Origin: Zoroaster sp. YZ-2022
Lineage: Eukaryota; Echinodermata; Asteroidea; Forcipulatida; Zoroasteridae
NCBI GenBank assembly: GCA_029582265.1
Contig: CM055819.1
Span: 10,155,087 to 10,219,086, forward strand
DNA length: 64,000 bases
Direction of reading: 5' to 3'
Under the pieces are notes generated by a model that saw only the letters and a program-made list of their open reading frames with translations, was not told the DNA's origin and ran no database searches. How positions within the stretch are numbered: position 1 is the first letter of the stretch; the number at the start of each line of letters is the position of its first letter. Of the stretch, positions 12,412 to 22,983 are shown in pieces. Position numbers and translations under genes: made by a program.

Positions 12412-12870
12412 AAATCAACATGTAAGTACACAGACAAGTAAAGTGTACATGGAATAAAACAATTTGTGATTGGAAATGCAACATGACTAAATGCAGAAGG
12501 TACATGTAATTGCCATGAGTATAACATGGCACATCACATAAAGTTGGACAATTTGACCTGAACTTTCGAGGGGTGGTTCAATTTCCATAAAATATTTCAT
12601 TACGGTGTGTTTCCACCCATTACCATTGTTTTCTGTTTAGCAATGGAAGTCTTCCAAACCACATAGACTCTAATTTGTTTTTGTACTTTGTATTTTCAAT
12701 GAGAAAGCAATCAATGAAATGGAAAAAGGTAACACATAATAAAAAAGTACTGGTTCAAGTTCACCTACAATACGGTAAAACACTATGTAGTACAGTGGTT
12801 TTTTTTAACAATTGGCCCAATACACTTAAAAATAATTACAAAAAAAGCGCCACCAATTGGCAAGCACTGG
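12412..12870. other. Stretch with no recognised feature
   Basis: AT-rich sequence after the gap. I see no exon that continues the upstream gene in phase 1 and no clear repeat. Confidence 0.5.
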
Positions 12871-12884
12871 ATAATTCAGTCAAA

Positions 12885-13090
12885 CTGGTACGGGGGCGAC
12901 GGCGCGACTATGCGCCGTTGACGGCGTAAGCGGCTAAGGACCATCAATCAACACGGGCGACAATGCGACGGCACGACGCGACAATGCGACGACGCGACTA
13001 TGCGACGGCACGACGCGACTATGCGCCGTTGACGGCGCAAACGGCTAGGGACCAAACCATCATCGCCATACATGCGCCGTTTAGATGGCA
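12885..13090. repeat. GC-rich repeat of GCGAC/GCGCCGTTGACGGCG units
   Basis: Short units such as GCGACTATGCGCCGTTGACG and GACGCGACAATGCGAC recur in tandem, and the CGCCGTTGACGGCG block appears twice, each time followed by an AxxCGGCTA(A/G)GGACCA tail. The composition is far from the surrounding AT-rich DNA, so this is probably one end of a DNA transposon. Confidence 0.5.
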
Positions 13091-13159
13091 GTAATGGAAT
13101 TCCATAAGTTCAGTGATGTTGTCTGGCCATCCTGTGTAGATCACACTTGACTTAATGCA

Positions 13160-13625
13160 CCGAGAGTGGGATCACGGATGGTTTCTTCCTGAAGTACTTC
13201 TCTTGCTGAAGTGAAGGAGATCCATATTTTGGACGTCTGGTCCATCTGATACATAGAGGCTGCCAACGAGCTTGTCAAGGAGTATGTCGTCAGTTTTACT
13301 GGGGTTCGGCAGTCTGCTCAGGGCATCTGATTGGATCATGGTACTCCCAGGCTTGTCGTACACATCAAAGTTGTAGCCTTGGACCTTAATTGAGTCGTTG
13401 AAAGCGAGGTGGTGCGCTTTATAAGGGTTTCTTCCATATCATTTCCAGAGGTTTGTGATCGGTATTGACAGTGAACTCCTTTCCAAATAGGTAGTTATGG
13501 CGGAATCTAGTTATTCCAAAAACGAGGGCTAGTGTTTCTCGTTCAATGTTATAGAGTAGTTCTTCTGTGCTGGTGATAGACTTTTTGATGCAAATGCTAT
13601 TGGATTGTCGTTTTGCTATTGGATT
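13160..13625 (-). pseudogene. Ty3/gypsy LTR-retrotransposon remnant (RNase H end of pol)
   Basis: On the minus strand, about 13620 to 13400 encodes an RNase H-like segment with IAFASKSLSPAQKNYS at the start and VNTDHKPLE further on. A frameshift lies near 13560. After 13363 comes QSDALSRLPNP, the DALSR motif that closes the RNase H region of Ty3/gypsy elements. There are no LTRs, protease, integrase or catalytic RT core in view. It is a short decayed fragment. Confidence 0.75.
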
Positions 13626-13818
13626 GTCTCATTAACGTGTGTTGTGCATAATAAAGTTACAACAAACGCATGTTTGTTTTTCATTACTCCAGTGGAATAC
13701 CATGACGTCATGCATAAACATGTCAGCCTAGCTCTATAGTCCATAAAGTTTACATGAATGAATCATGAATTTACGGAAGCGTTAAAGGGCCACAACCAAA
13801 AAAAAAATTTCAAGTTAC

Positions 13819-13883
13819 TATCTCGCCGCGGCGAGTTAGTATCTCGCCGCGGCGAGTTACTATCTCGCCGCGGCGAGTTAGTA
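13819..13883. repeat. Palindromic 21-bp tandem array, E1 left (3 units)
   Basis: Three units of TATCTCGCCGCGGCGAGTTA-like sequence. Each has a perfect 14-bp palindrome CTCGCCGCGGCGAG containing a SacII site. Candidate protein-binding array of the transposon. Confidence 0.8.
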
Positions 13884-14035
13884 GCGAGGTTTCGGTTGCA
13901 CACGGTTAGCGGAACAGCGACTTTTAGTAGCTGTGACGTCATCACTCTTTGCGCACTAATGACGTTTTACTCAATCTGTCAAAGTGTAAAAGTGTCGTCA
14001 ACATATGGAACGCCACAGCTGCCTTCGGTGCCCAT

Positions 14036-14356
14036 ATCGCTTCATTCGGCCGATTCACCATTTCATTCGGCCGATTCACCATTTCATTCGGCCGATTCAC
14101 CATTTCATTCTGCTATATCACCATTTCATTCGGCTACTCATCATTTCATTTGCCCAATCATCATTTCATTTGGCTAGTCTTCATTTCGTTCGCCTTTTCG
14201 TAATTTCATTCGGCTAGTCGTCATTTCATTCGGCCATTCACCATTTCATTTGCCCAATCATCATTTCATTCGGCTAGTCTTCATTTCGTTCGGCTTTTCA
14301 TCATTTCATTCGGCTAGTCATCATTTCATTCGGCTATTCACCATTTCATTTGCCAC
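14036..14356. repeat. Minisatellite of about 20-21 bp in E1 left arm
   Basis: About 15 units of CATTTCATTCGGCCGATTCA type. The first three are near identical and the rest diverge (CGGCTACTCAT, CGGCTAGTCTT, and others). Inverted counterpart at 15373-15745. Confidence 0.8.
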
Positions 14357-15372
14357 CAAGATCAAACTAGCCGCGGATTCAACCGCGGATTCAGCTGCAG
14401 GTTTTCTCACGGATTTAACCGGATCGGGTCAGTTTAAAAACTGGATAGATGTAAATTTAAAACCCACGATCAGGTTGGTCCAGTGCGTGTGAATACTGCA
14501 CTCAATACGGTACGTTTCCACACGGCCGGGCGCAGGCGAAATGAAATGATTGCGCCCAGCCTCTGTCGTTAAAAGCGTAATCTTATAACGCCAAAACCAC
14601 GATATGCCCTAAGGTGAAATGTCATCTCCATAATTCGTTAACAAAAATTTACAAAAATTAACAAAAATTAACATTATAGGGGGCACAAATTGTTTTAACT
14701 TTTGATGAGTTGGTCACAAATACTCTGCATTGTGTAACTATACACGGCATATACCGGCGATAATGGTACATATTCTAGCGTCACTTTAATTATGACCAAC
14801 TCGTCCAAAGTTAAAACAATTTGTGCCCCCTTTAATGTTAATTTTTGTTAATGAATTATGAAGTTGAAATTTCAACTTAGGGCATATCGTGGTTTTGGCT
14901 TGATACGATTAATATTTCATAATTAAAGGGACTCTAGAATATGTATCATCGCCGGTATATGCCGTGTATATATTACACAGTTAAACAAAGCTGAGTAATT
15001 GTGACCAACTCATCAAAAGTTAAAACAATTTGTGCCCCATTTAATGTTATTTTTTGTTAACTTTTGGAATTATGGAGATGACATTTCACCTTGGGGCATA
15101 TCGTGGTTTTGGCGTTATAAGATTACGCTTTTAACGACAGAGGCTGGGCGCAATCATCATTTCATTTCGCCTGCGCCCGGCCGTGTGGAAACGTACCGTA
15201 TTGAGTGCAGTATTCACACGCACTGGACCAACCTGATCGTGGGTTTTAAATTTACATCTATCCAGTTTTTAAACTGACCCGATCCGGTTAAATCCGTGAT
15301 AAAACCTGCAGCTGAATCCGCGGTTGAATCCGCGGCTGAATCCGCGGTTGAATCCGCGGCTAGTTTGATCTT

Positions 15373-15745
15373 GGTGGCAAATGAAATGGTGAATAGCCGA
15401 ATGAAATGAAGACTAGCCGAATGAAATGATGATTGGGCAAATGAAATGGTGAATGGCCGAATGAAATGACGACTAGCCGAATGAAATTACGAAAAGGTGA
15501 ACGAAATGAAGACTAGCCAAATGAAATGATGATTGGGCAAATGAAATGGTGAATGGCCGAATGAAATGACGACTAGCCGAATGAAATGACGAAAAGGCGA
15601 ACGAAATGAAGACTAGCCAAATGAAATGATGATTGGGCAAATGAAATGATGAGTAGCCGAATGAAATGGTGATATAGCAGAATGAAATGGTGAATCGGCC
15701 GAATGAAATGGTGAATCGGCCGAATGAAATGGTGAATCGGCCGAA
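15373..15745. repeat. Minisatellite of about 20-21 bp in E1 right arm
   Basis: Reverse-complement counterpart of 14036-14356 with more units, so the two arms have changed repeat number independently. Confidence 0.8.
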
Positions 15746-15908
15746 TGAAGCGATATGGGCACCGAAGGCAGCTGTGGCGTTCCATATGTTGACGACACTT
15801 TTACACTTTGACAGATTGAGTAAAACGTCATTAGTGCGCAAAGAGTGATGACGTCACAGCTACTAAAAGTCGCTGTTCCGCTAACCGTGTGCAACCGAAA
15901 CCTCGCTA

Positions 15909-16057
15909 CTAACTCGCCGCGGCGAGAGTAACTCGCCGCGGCGAGATAGTAACTCGCCGCGGCGAGATACTAACTCGCCGCGGCGAGATACTAACTCGCC
16001 GCGGCGGGATACTAACTCGCCGCGGCGAGATATTAACTCGCCGCGGCGAGATAGTAA
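15909..16057. repeat. Palindromic 21-bp tandem array, E1 right (7 units)
   Basis: Seven units of AACTCGCCGCGGCGAGATAG type, one with CGGCGGG in place of CGGCGAG. The left arm has only three. Confidence 0.8.
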
Positions 16058-16100
16058 CTTGAAATATTTTTTTTGGTTGTGGCCCTTTAACGCTTCCGTA

Positions 16101-16334
16101 AAATACTGTGCTGAAGTTTTAGTTACCGATATAAGTGACCACTTGCCTGTTTTGTTGGTGGTAGATAATATCAAGAAAAAGTTTCGGACTTAAACGTGAT
16201 TATTCTGATGAAAATATTGAACATTTCATTGATGATCTCAATGAGACAGATTGGAGTTTTATAACAAGTTATGATGTTAATGTAGCATATATACATAACA
16301 GCAAAAGAAACGTCACCCCCTAAATTGTGTTAAG
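16101..16334 (+). pseudogene. LINE fragment: end of APE endonuclease domain
   Basis: The first bases read in frame as KYCAEVLVTDISDHLPVLL. SDHLPV is the closing motif of the APE-type endonuclease of CR1/L2-like LINEs. Stops and frameshifts follow. The N-terminal half of the same domain lies in reverse at 26800-27845, beside E2. The fragment is cut by E1 on the left and E3 on the right. Confidence 0.65.
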
Positions 16335-16886
16335 TACGGAAGCGTTAAAGGGCCACAACCAAAACAATTTTTTCAAGTTACTATCTCGCCGCGGCGAGTT
16401 ACTATCTCGCCGCGGCGAGTTACTATCTCGCCGCGGCGAGTTAGTAGCAGAGGTTTCGGTTGCACACGGTTAGCGGAACAACGACTTTTAGTAGCTGTGA
16501 CGTCATCACTCTTTGCGCACTATTGACGTTTTACGCAATCTGTCAAAGTGTAAAAGTGTCGTCAACACGGATAACAGCTCCACTACACGTAAGTGAAAAA
16601 CGGATAGTAAAACTCAGCAATTTCCTAAAAATTTCGAGAGAAAAACATAAATAATCAACCATAGAGATAGTTCATAGTTAGCATAAAGACAGTTCTGGTA
16701 GCATGTATGTTTACTTCTGGTCTCGGACTAGCCGCTGTATCTGTGGCAGTATGGGCATGGCCTATAGGCTATATGAAAATGAAGAGGACCTCTTATGTTT
16801 CTTCACCACCAGAAAATTTAAAATTTGATTCCCCCATCCCATATTTAGTCAGTGCATTTAATAAGGTTTCATCTTTCATTTTCAGA

Positions 16887-17664
16887 ATGGCAAAGAAAAC
16901 CGTTAGATTTTACCCTGGCCTTCTGAGGGAAGTTTTGGCGATTTCAAAAAGGAATTTCAAAAATAGCATGGGAGGGAATCAACACTAACATGAATGATGC
17001 CATCAAGGCTAAGAACATTTATGTGACACTGAGGGCATGCAAAGATCGCTTTCGACACCTTCAGGATGCTCACCGAAGAAATGAAATGAGTTCTTTAAGG
17101 GCCAAGTAATTTTTTAACAGAAAAATTATATTTATACGCATACAAATCACCATATAAAATGTAGGAAAATTTCAAAGAGGATATGAAAAAGTGTGAGACG
17201 GATGAAAAAGAGATGCAGGGGTTAGCCATTAGAGCAGCAGCAATGGAATCCCTGGTTTCTGCCAAGAAGGCCCAAAATGGTGACAGAAAAGGTGCTTTTC
17301 TTAGGTCCCTTAGATTTGATTTGAAAGTCATCCACTGTTGCCAGTGTCGTTTTCTATTTGATCCCTGGTTTTTTAACCAAAACAAATTTAAAGAGAAGGG
17401 GATTTTCTCACCCAAACTTTTACCCTTTGAGTTTTAAGGTTTAATTTGAAAATCATTTCCTTGTAAGTGCTTTCATTTTGTTTATTGTTCTTTTTTAAAC
17501 TGATCATTATTTCAGACACAGAGCTGACCGCACCACAAAGGAAACGCCGAAGCACAGCAGACTTATATGTCAAGTACCTTGAAGACAAACTGGAATTTGA
17601 GCGTGAAAAGTTTTATTTGGAAAAAAAAGAAAGAGAAGCAAGGTTGGAAAAGACAATGAAATGA
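16887..17664 (+). pseudogene. Myb/SANT-like protein gene of the Harbinger element
   Basis: A start is chosen at 16887, just after a TTTTCAG acceptor (16879-16885). It gives MAKKTVRFYPGLLREVLAI, a trihelix/Myb-like opening. About 16930-17103 then reads, in a different frame, AWEGINTNMNDAIK and LRACKDRFRHLQ, so a frameshift lies near 16945-16975. Exon 17165-17291 gives FKEDMKKCETDEKEMQGLA, and exon 17516-17664 gives PQRKRRSTADLYVKYLEDKL, then a charged coiled coil ending at a stop. The junction of the last two is phase 1 with GT-AG; the donor after about 17103 is unresolved. In Harbinger elements this protein binds DNA and helps nuclear import of the nuclease. As assembled it is broken. Confidence 0.6.
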
Positions 17665-19941
17665 TGAAAATGATGATGACCCTAATAAAAAAGTAAGGTT
17701 AAACATATTTTAGGATTGCACTGCTATGAATACGGTTTGTGAAACTAACACATGTTGGTGATCATAGAATTCCATGATTTGATTCCTCTGGCAATATTTC
17801 CCCCGTTGATTTTGAAAACCGTGTTAACGTTTTCAAGTTTTGCAATTTTATTCCTGCATTTCATTGTTTTGTCAGGATTTCCAGCATCTATACATGGACA
17901 TGCATTTTAAATTTGTCATTTTGTGATATGTTTCAAGTCCAGAGTTCAATTAAGCTCAAAGTGTGGGTTAGAAGTGAAAATTTTAATATACATTGTAAAC
18001 ATTCCTAGATACTTAGAATGTTGAGCAATTTTGGCTCAACATAAACACAAGTGACTAAATGTAAAAACACATGTGGAGAGTGGATACTTGCTTCAAGTTG
18101 GACTGTTTTCACTGCTTTTGCCTCATGTAAAAAGAACACTCAGAGATAGCCAAAGGGCCCGTCATGAGTTTAAAAAGTCGATATTTGTTTCATAACACCT
18201 GAACCATTTTATAAAGATTCTGCATATTTTTAGAAGACCTGCTACAATATATCAAACCAAAACACAGGTTCCACAGGTAACATGACAACAATTCACATTG
18301 CCAGAATTTGATGTAGTATGGACGACTGGTAGTTTATTGGTTTCTAAGGAATACTAGTAGTACACAGTCTTTACAGGTTCACACGATGCAATAGTACAGA
18401 TGGTATACATCATATGACTATTTAGTCAGAATTTATGTATAAGGTATTATAAGGTTTTTTTCAGATTTACATTGTGTATGTACCACTTTAAAAATTTAAA
18501 AATTAAAATTAAAAAATTAATACTTTGTATCCCCTTCTTTGTCCTTGGTGTACAGGTTTGTGTTTTTACTACACTGTCTTGTTTTTATCATAAATTTCAT
18601 ATCATTTATATCATTTTTAAGTGCAATGACGTGTGCAGTCTTTTGTTACTTCTCGTCTTTTACATGTATAGTAGATCCCTTGTCCAGTTTCTTCCAGTTA
18701 AATTATTGTTTTAAAGTTTTAAAGTATTTCATTTGATTTTAATCATTTATTAATTTTATTTAACATTTTTAAAGACTAAAGGGTTAATAAACCCTGAGAC
18801 AACATTTTTATGTATTGATATTATGTGATAACATTTTCCTGTTAATATTTCTTTATTGGCTTTTGACCAAAAAAATGATCATTTAATGTTCAACGGGTGC
18901 CGCCATCTTGGGACTCTCTGACGTAGCAGGGTTCCATCAAGCCAGACTGTCGTCACAAAGCGAATTCAAAAAGATGCATGTTGCAGTGTGGCACATACTC
19001 GTGGCCTCAACAAATCTGAAGCGCATATTGGACTATTTGAGGCCGCGCGTATGTGCAAAACGTCGTTTAGAACTTGCACTGTGACGATGGTCTGGCTAAT
19101 GGTACTCTGTTACATAACCGGGTCCAAATATGGCGTCACCTGTGGAACACTAAAACACAATCATGTTTTTGGGGTTAAAAAAAAGCCAATAAAAAAATAC
19201 TGATATGAACATGTGTAACTGTCTTAGTCTTAGAAATCTCACATCCGTCGACACGTAAAAATGTGTCTTGTGGTTCACTATCCCTTTAATTTTATTTTCA
19301 GCAAAGGTTTTTATATTTTCAGGGTTTGTAATTTTTGCTTGAGTAATCAATCCCCGTTATGTAATTTGCATTTGTTGTTGCAGTGATTAAAATCAATGTT
19401 TATAAATATCTTACAAAGCTAGCTTCATTTTGTCAATATGAATTATAAGGTTGTTCCCTTCAAAGTGTGGGTGTAAGGAAGCATTGCCCAATTTCATGGA
19501 ATTCCTCATTGTAACAATCGTCTTTCCCTGCTCACCGAGCTACCAACATGAACAGGAAATCAGTGTTAAGTTCCCTTTTAACCAGGGGAACATTTTATTT
19601 TGTTTTTCTTACAGAACATGAAATTGGGCACAGGAAACAAATTTATATAGGCCTTCACAGTAAAGAAAAATAAAAATAAAAAATAAATAAATGTAAGAAA
19701 GTGCACAGCAACAGAAAACAAAGACTACTGTTAAACTTGCTGACTGATCAAGACCTGACAATTTTTATTCTAAACTATACTTTTGTTGTCTTTTTTTTAA
19801 TCTCGTGGATCATAAATATAACTTAGTTATTGAAAGCCTGACATTCCAAAAATCACTAAATTCTTACAGATACAATCCTTGACGTAGGATTCATAATTCA
19901 GGGGCTCATAACGCAGACTTACTATATCATGAATGATGGAA
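17665..19941. other. Interior of E3 with no recognised gene
   Basis: AT-rich sequence between the converging Myb-like and nuclease genes. I see no protein motif. A more GC-balanced island at about 18890-19140 has no recognisable coding content. Confidence 0.5.
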
Positions 19942-21043
19942 TCATGCTAAATAGTTCTCCAAGGAGGGTGCCGGGTCCAGCTGGAAGTAACTGCTTGTCT
20001 GATTTTCATAGATACAAGTATGGCAGTTAGTGAGGGGCCCGCCAACTAGGTAGTACTTTGCCACTGGGGATAACAGTACTTTCAGGTTCTTGCGAAAGTC
20101 AAGGAAGGCAAACATTTTTATCATCTTCCCGAATACCCACACTACACATTCTCGTACTGATGACATTCTTGAATTGAATTCTTGTTGCTCAGCCCTCAGG
20201 TTTGCCCCTTTGAATGGACCTAGTAGATAACGTCTCATTGGATAAGCAGGGTCCCCATAAAGCGCGTAGGGCAGGTCATTTCTATCAGTCAGATCTCTTG
20301 CCTCAAATTCTTGCAGCAGTCCACTCATGCGAAGGAGAGCACTATCATGTCTTCGACCTTCTACTGGGCCGTAAAGATGAGCAATCAACCCACAAGGTAT
20401 CACCACTGACTGGAATTTTAAGGCATGTATCCTTTTGTGTCCGTTATAACACACTCGCTGATGATGAGTTGGCCTACAAATTGGACGAACTGTCCCATCC
20501 ACGAATCCAAAGCAATTCTGCAAAGGCGCCCCTTTGTCATGAATAAAATCTGCATAAACTTGCAGTTGTGCAGGATCTAGCCATGGTTTATCAAGGGATC
20601 ATGAGAAAGCGATGATGATGCAAAATAATTATACAAAACTTCAACGGTCTCATTGATAACGAGTGAAAGGGTGGATTTCGGTCTCCCAAAAAACTCTTCC
20701 AAGTCCGATTGGCAATTTGGGTAAGCGATCCTCTTGAGGACCATGCAAATAGCATCAAAGCTACTGCAAGTGGACCCGTTCTAATTAAAGTTAGTTTCTG
20801 TGGAAGTCCAAGTAGGCCTAACTAAATGTCGTAGCCGGTAAATGTCATCCTTTAAAATCTGAACTTATCTAAGCACTGATTATCTGTTAGCGTTAAATAT
20901 ATCAAACCTGGGCCAGTCTGGATTGAATGTGATTCTCTTTGGTATCGGTGCATTGGTCAAGAGAAGGTATATAAAGTCATAGTCAAGTCATAGTCAAATT
21001 CGTTTTCAATCGCAAAATCGAGCATACTCATGGGCGCAGCCAT
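19942..21043 (-). pseudogene. PIF/Harbinger DDE nuclease (DDE_Tnp_4), degenerate but near full length
   Basis: From a minus-strand ATG at 21043 the protein opens MAAPMSMLDFAIENEFDYD. Then, across frame changes, come DDIYRLRHLVRPTW, IAYPNCQSDLEEFFGRPKS, WLDPAQLQVYADFIH, and the open stretch 20523-19942. Catalytic positions are visible: D in FGFVDGTVRPI, D in YGDPAYP, E in SSVRECVVWVFGKM. Order and spacing match Harbinger transposases, which cut and paste the element with the Myb-like partner. At least three interruptions (near 20590, 20790 and 20880-20970) break the frame, so it is a recent pseudogene unless they are assembly indels or small introns (a CAG acceptor lies near 20777). The start is about 100 bp inside the right E-type terminus. 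Confidence 0.8.
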
Positions 21044-21148
21044 TTTAAGTTTGCGCCCTCTATAGCCTATCGTAAATGTAACCGCGACGATCGACGAAAC
21101 GCCCAAACTACACGTATCAGTGAACGGTTACCCGTACTGTCATGACGG

Positions 21149-21261
21149 TTAGTAACTCGCCGCGGCGAGATAGTAACTCGCCGCGGCGAGATAGTATCTC
21201 GCCGCGGCGAGATAGTAACTTGAAATTTTTTTTTTGGTTGTGGCCCTTTAACGCTTCCGTA
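21149..21261. repeat. Right terminus of E3 with palindromic array
   Basis: Three 21-bp palindromic units, then GGTTGTGGCCCTTTAACGCT and the end at TA 21260-21261. Identical in layout to the right ends of E1 and E2. Confidence 0.8.
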
Positions 21262-21289
21262 GTTTTTTCCCTCTCGAAATTTTTATTTA

Positions 21290-21470
21290 AAAAAAAAAAA
21301 AAAAAAAGTCGCCGTCCAAAAATAAAAAGTCGCCGCGTAAAAAAAAAAGTCGCCGTCCAAAAACAAAAAGTCGCCGCGTAAAAAAAAAAGTCGCCGCGTA
21401 AAAAAAAAAGTCGCCGTCCAAAAACAAAAAGTCGCCGCGTAGAAAAAAAAAAGGCGCCGCGTAGGTGTCC
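21290..21470. repeat. A-rich tandem repeat with GTCGCCG core
   Basis: About nine units of roughly 20 bp alternate between AAAAAGTCGCCGTCCAAAAA and AAAAAGTCGCCGCGTAAAAA, starting 28 bp outside the right end of E3. Possibly subterminal repeats of another element. Confidence 0.75.
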
Positions 21471-22094
21471 ATTATAGAACACCATATAATGGCATTTAAC
21501 GTACATCTATTTTTACCTCCATGGTGCATCCATCGTAACGCATTACGTGTTTACGTACACCGTACACGGTTAACTCGTTTTGATCGTGTGTATTCTGAAT
21601 GCATAGAAAGGATAGCCATTTTTACAGAAACAGTTGTGTACGGTTACTGTGAATTCTTGCAAAAAGACATGTACTGCATCAAATGAACATTCAGCCTGAT
21701 CCCTGACAATGAATACATTTGGCCTCGCAGTCTTTAAGTTTATTAAAACACACATTGGCGTTAAATTAATAAATGATAGGCAAACTTTTCCGTTGTTAAT
21801 AAAGTGAAACTTGTTTCAACAATGTTTGTTTTTACATGTATTGAATTCAGTAGTTCAATCGATAGGCCTAACGTTATGAACGTGAATGGAACTTCACACT
21901 GTACATTCATTGTACATTTACGGTATACTGCATTTTCATCCGCATGTCAACTTTGCACTATATTTACATGCTTGGAAATATAATGGTGTTGAAGATATCC
22001 AAGAGAACGGTCTGGATGAGTAGTGTTATTTTTTAATGTTTTCATAGAACTATGGAAGCCTTACTATTATTTTATTATCATTTCTTTCAACCAG
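21471..22094. other. Stretch with no recognised feature
   Basis: Ordinary AT-rich sequence. No motif-bearing reading frame is seen. Confidence 0.4.
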
Positions 22095-22676
22095 GAATTG
22101 AAAACAGTTTACAACATTGGCAGTTGGCTCCTATTAATTTAGGACATCTACGACAACAGGTAATTTAACTAGAAATAGTATTCAGTCTAATTCTTATTTA
22201 AATGTAGGCTACTTGTTATCAGACGATTTCTGCTTTTTCAATTTATTTGTATTTCCTCCATTTGTCCTTCATGTCCTCTGTTATTCTCCTATGATAGTTC
22301 AAGGCAACTTGTCCATTCTCATTTTCGTCATTTCAATTTTGTTTGTTACATAAAGGCCTTTGTACATTATTTATAAATTATATACATTGTAAATGCTCCG
22401 CTTCCAGTTTTCTCTAAAGTTCTTTTGAGTATTCACCACTGGTCCTTTTAAATGATAAGTGCAAAACTTATTTAAAAAAATTTTGTTCTTGTGTTTCAGG
22501 CTCTGTATAGCTTGTTCAATGGCAACTGGAATTGGATCTCCAGGTTACTGCTTTTTGAGAAGGTTGGCAGCTTTCAAGATGTTGTCACTAGACTTGCTTC
22601 ATCAAAAGTTGTACTAGGCCTACATGTAGGTCTGTCTGGAGATGTTTTCTTCGGGCATACATGGGCAGATAGTTGA
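22095..22676 (+). CDS. Possible last two exons of an unrecognised gene
   Basis: Exon 22095-22159 follows CAACCAG and ends at donor GTAATT. It reads IENSLQHWQLAPINLGHLRQ and Q. Exon 22500-22676 follows TTGTGTTTCAG and reads ALYSLFNGNWNWISRLLLFE, then KVGSFQDVVTRLASSKVVLG and on to a stop after GHTWADS. The junction is phase 0 on both sides. Local composition and the tryptophan-rich text look protein-like, but I do not recognise a family, and no upstream exon is visible. An orphan 3' end cut off by the E3 insertion is one possibility. Confidence 0.4.
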
Positions 22677-22983
22677 TGCACTTTTTCAAGTGGAAGACAC
22701 GATGCCCAGATAACCACCACATTTTTTAAGTTGAACATGCAGTATTCTATGACTTTTGGAGATTTTATTTTCAATTTCTTTGGTCGTCCTGGTTGTGCCT
22801 GTTTGTTAAACTGTTCACAAACTTGGTAGTTTGTCATGTTTATACCAGTTAGGCGTGACTGATTGTCAGTGCCTTAATTTCCTCGCGCAAGTATACATTT
22901 ACCTATATTATATTTTGATTTATATGGATGTCACATTGTTTTGATTTATGCAATATATTATACACAATTATTAATCATATTGC

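Larger units (their letters stand above)
13772..16100. mobile_element. E1: long quasi-palindromic DNA transposon, non-coding
   Basis: Begins TACGGAAGCGTTAAAGGGCC and ends with its reverse complement at 16100. The arms (about 13772-14640 and 15060-16100) pair almost end to end. Each arm holds, from outside in: a 21-bp tandem array with core CTCGCCGCGGCGAG (3 units left, 7 right), a unique block, a minisatellite of about 21 bp (CGGCCGATTCACCATTTCAT type), 12-bp CCGCGGATTCAA units, and a block ending in GGGGCACAAATTG. The centre contains further inverted copies of that last block. No real protein is encoded; reading frames full of HHFIRPI or SFGRFTI are translations of the minisatellite. Ends match E3, which carries Harbinger-type genes. 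Confidence 0.8.
16335..21261. mobile_element. E3: PIF/Harbinger-like transposon carrying Myb-like and nuclease genes
   Basis: The left end (16335) and right end (21261) are the same TACGGAAGCGTTAAAGGGCC terminus in inverted orientation, with 21-bp palindromic arrays just inside (16380-16444 and 21149-21220). Between them lie a plus-strand Myb/SANT-like gene (16887-17664) and a minus-strand DDE nuclease (19942-21043). Two converging genes of these types are the known architecture of autonomous Harbinger elements. That both ends belong to one 4.9-kb insertion is inference, supported by the nuclease start lying only about 100 bp from the right array. Only TA is shared at the flanks; a 3-bp TWA duplication is not clear. 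Confidence 0.65.

Noticed and set aside
11879..12532. Open frames spanning the N run (also 58557-59258)
   Set aside because: They exist only because unknown bases contain no stop.
13949..15841. Long open frames rich in HHFIRPI, SFGRFTI or PFHSADS on both strands (also 24693-25334 and 26049-26611)
   Set aside because: They are three-frame translations of a 20-21-bp minisatellite, present on both strands of a palindrome. They show no protein-type conservation.
13819..16444. Regularly spaced palindromic repeats that could be mistaken for a CRISPR array
   Set aside because: Units are tandem with no unique spacers, lie inside a eukaryotic transposon, and no cas genes exist.
16335..21261. Clear 3-bp TWA target duplication for E3
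   Set aside because: The left flank reads G before TACGG and the right flank G after CCGTA; only TA is common, so I do not claim the duplication.
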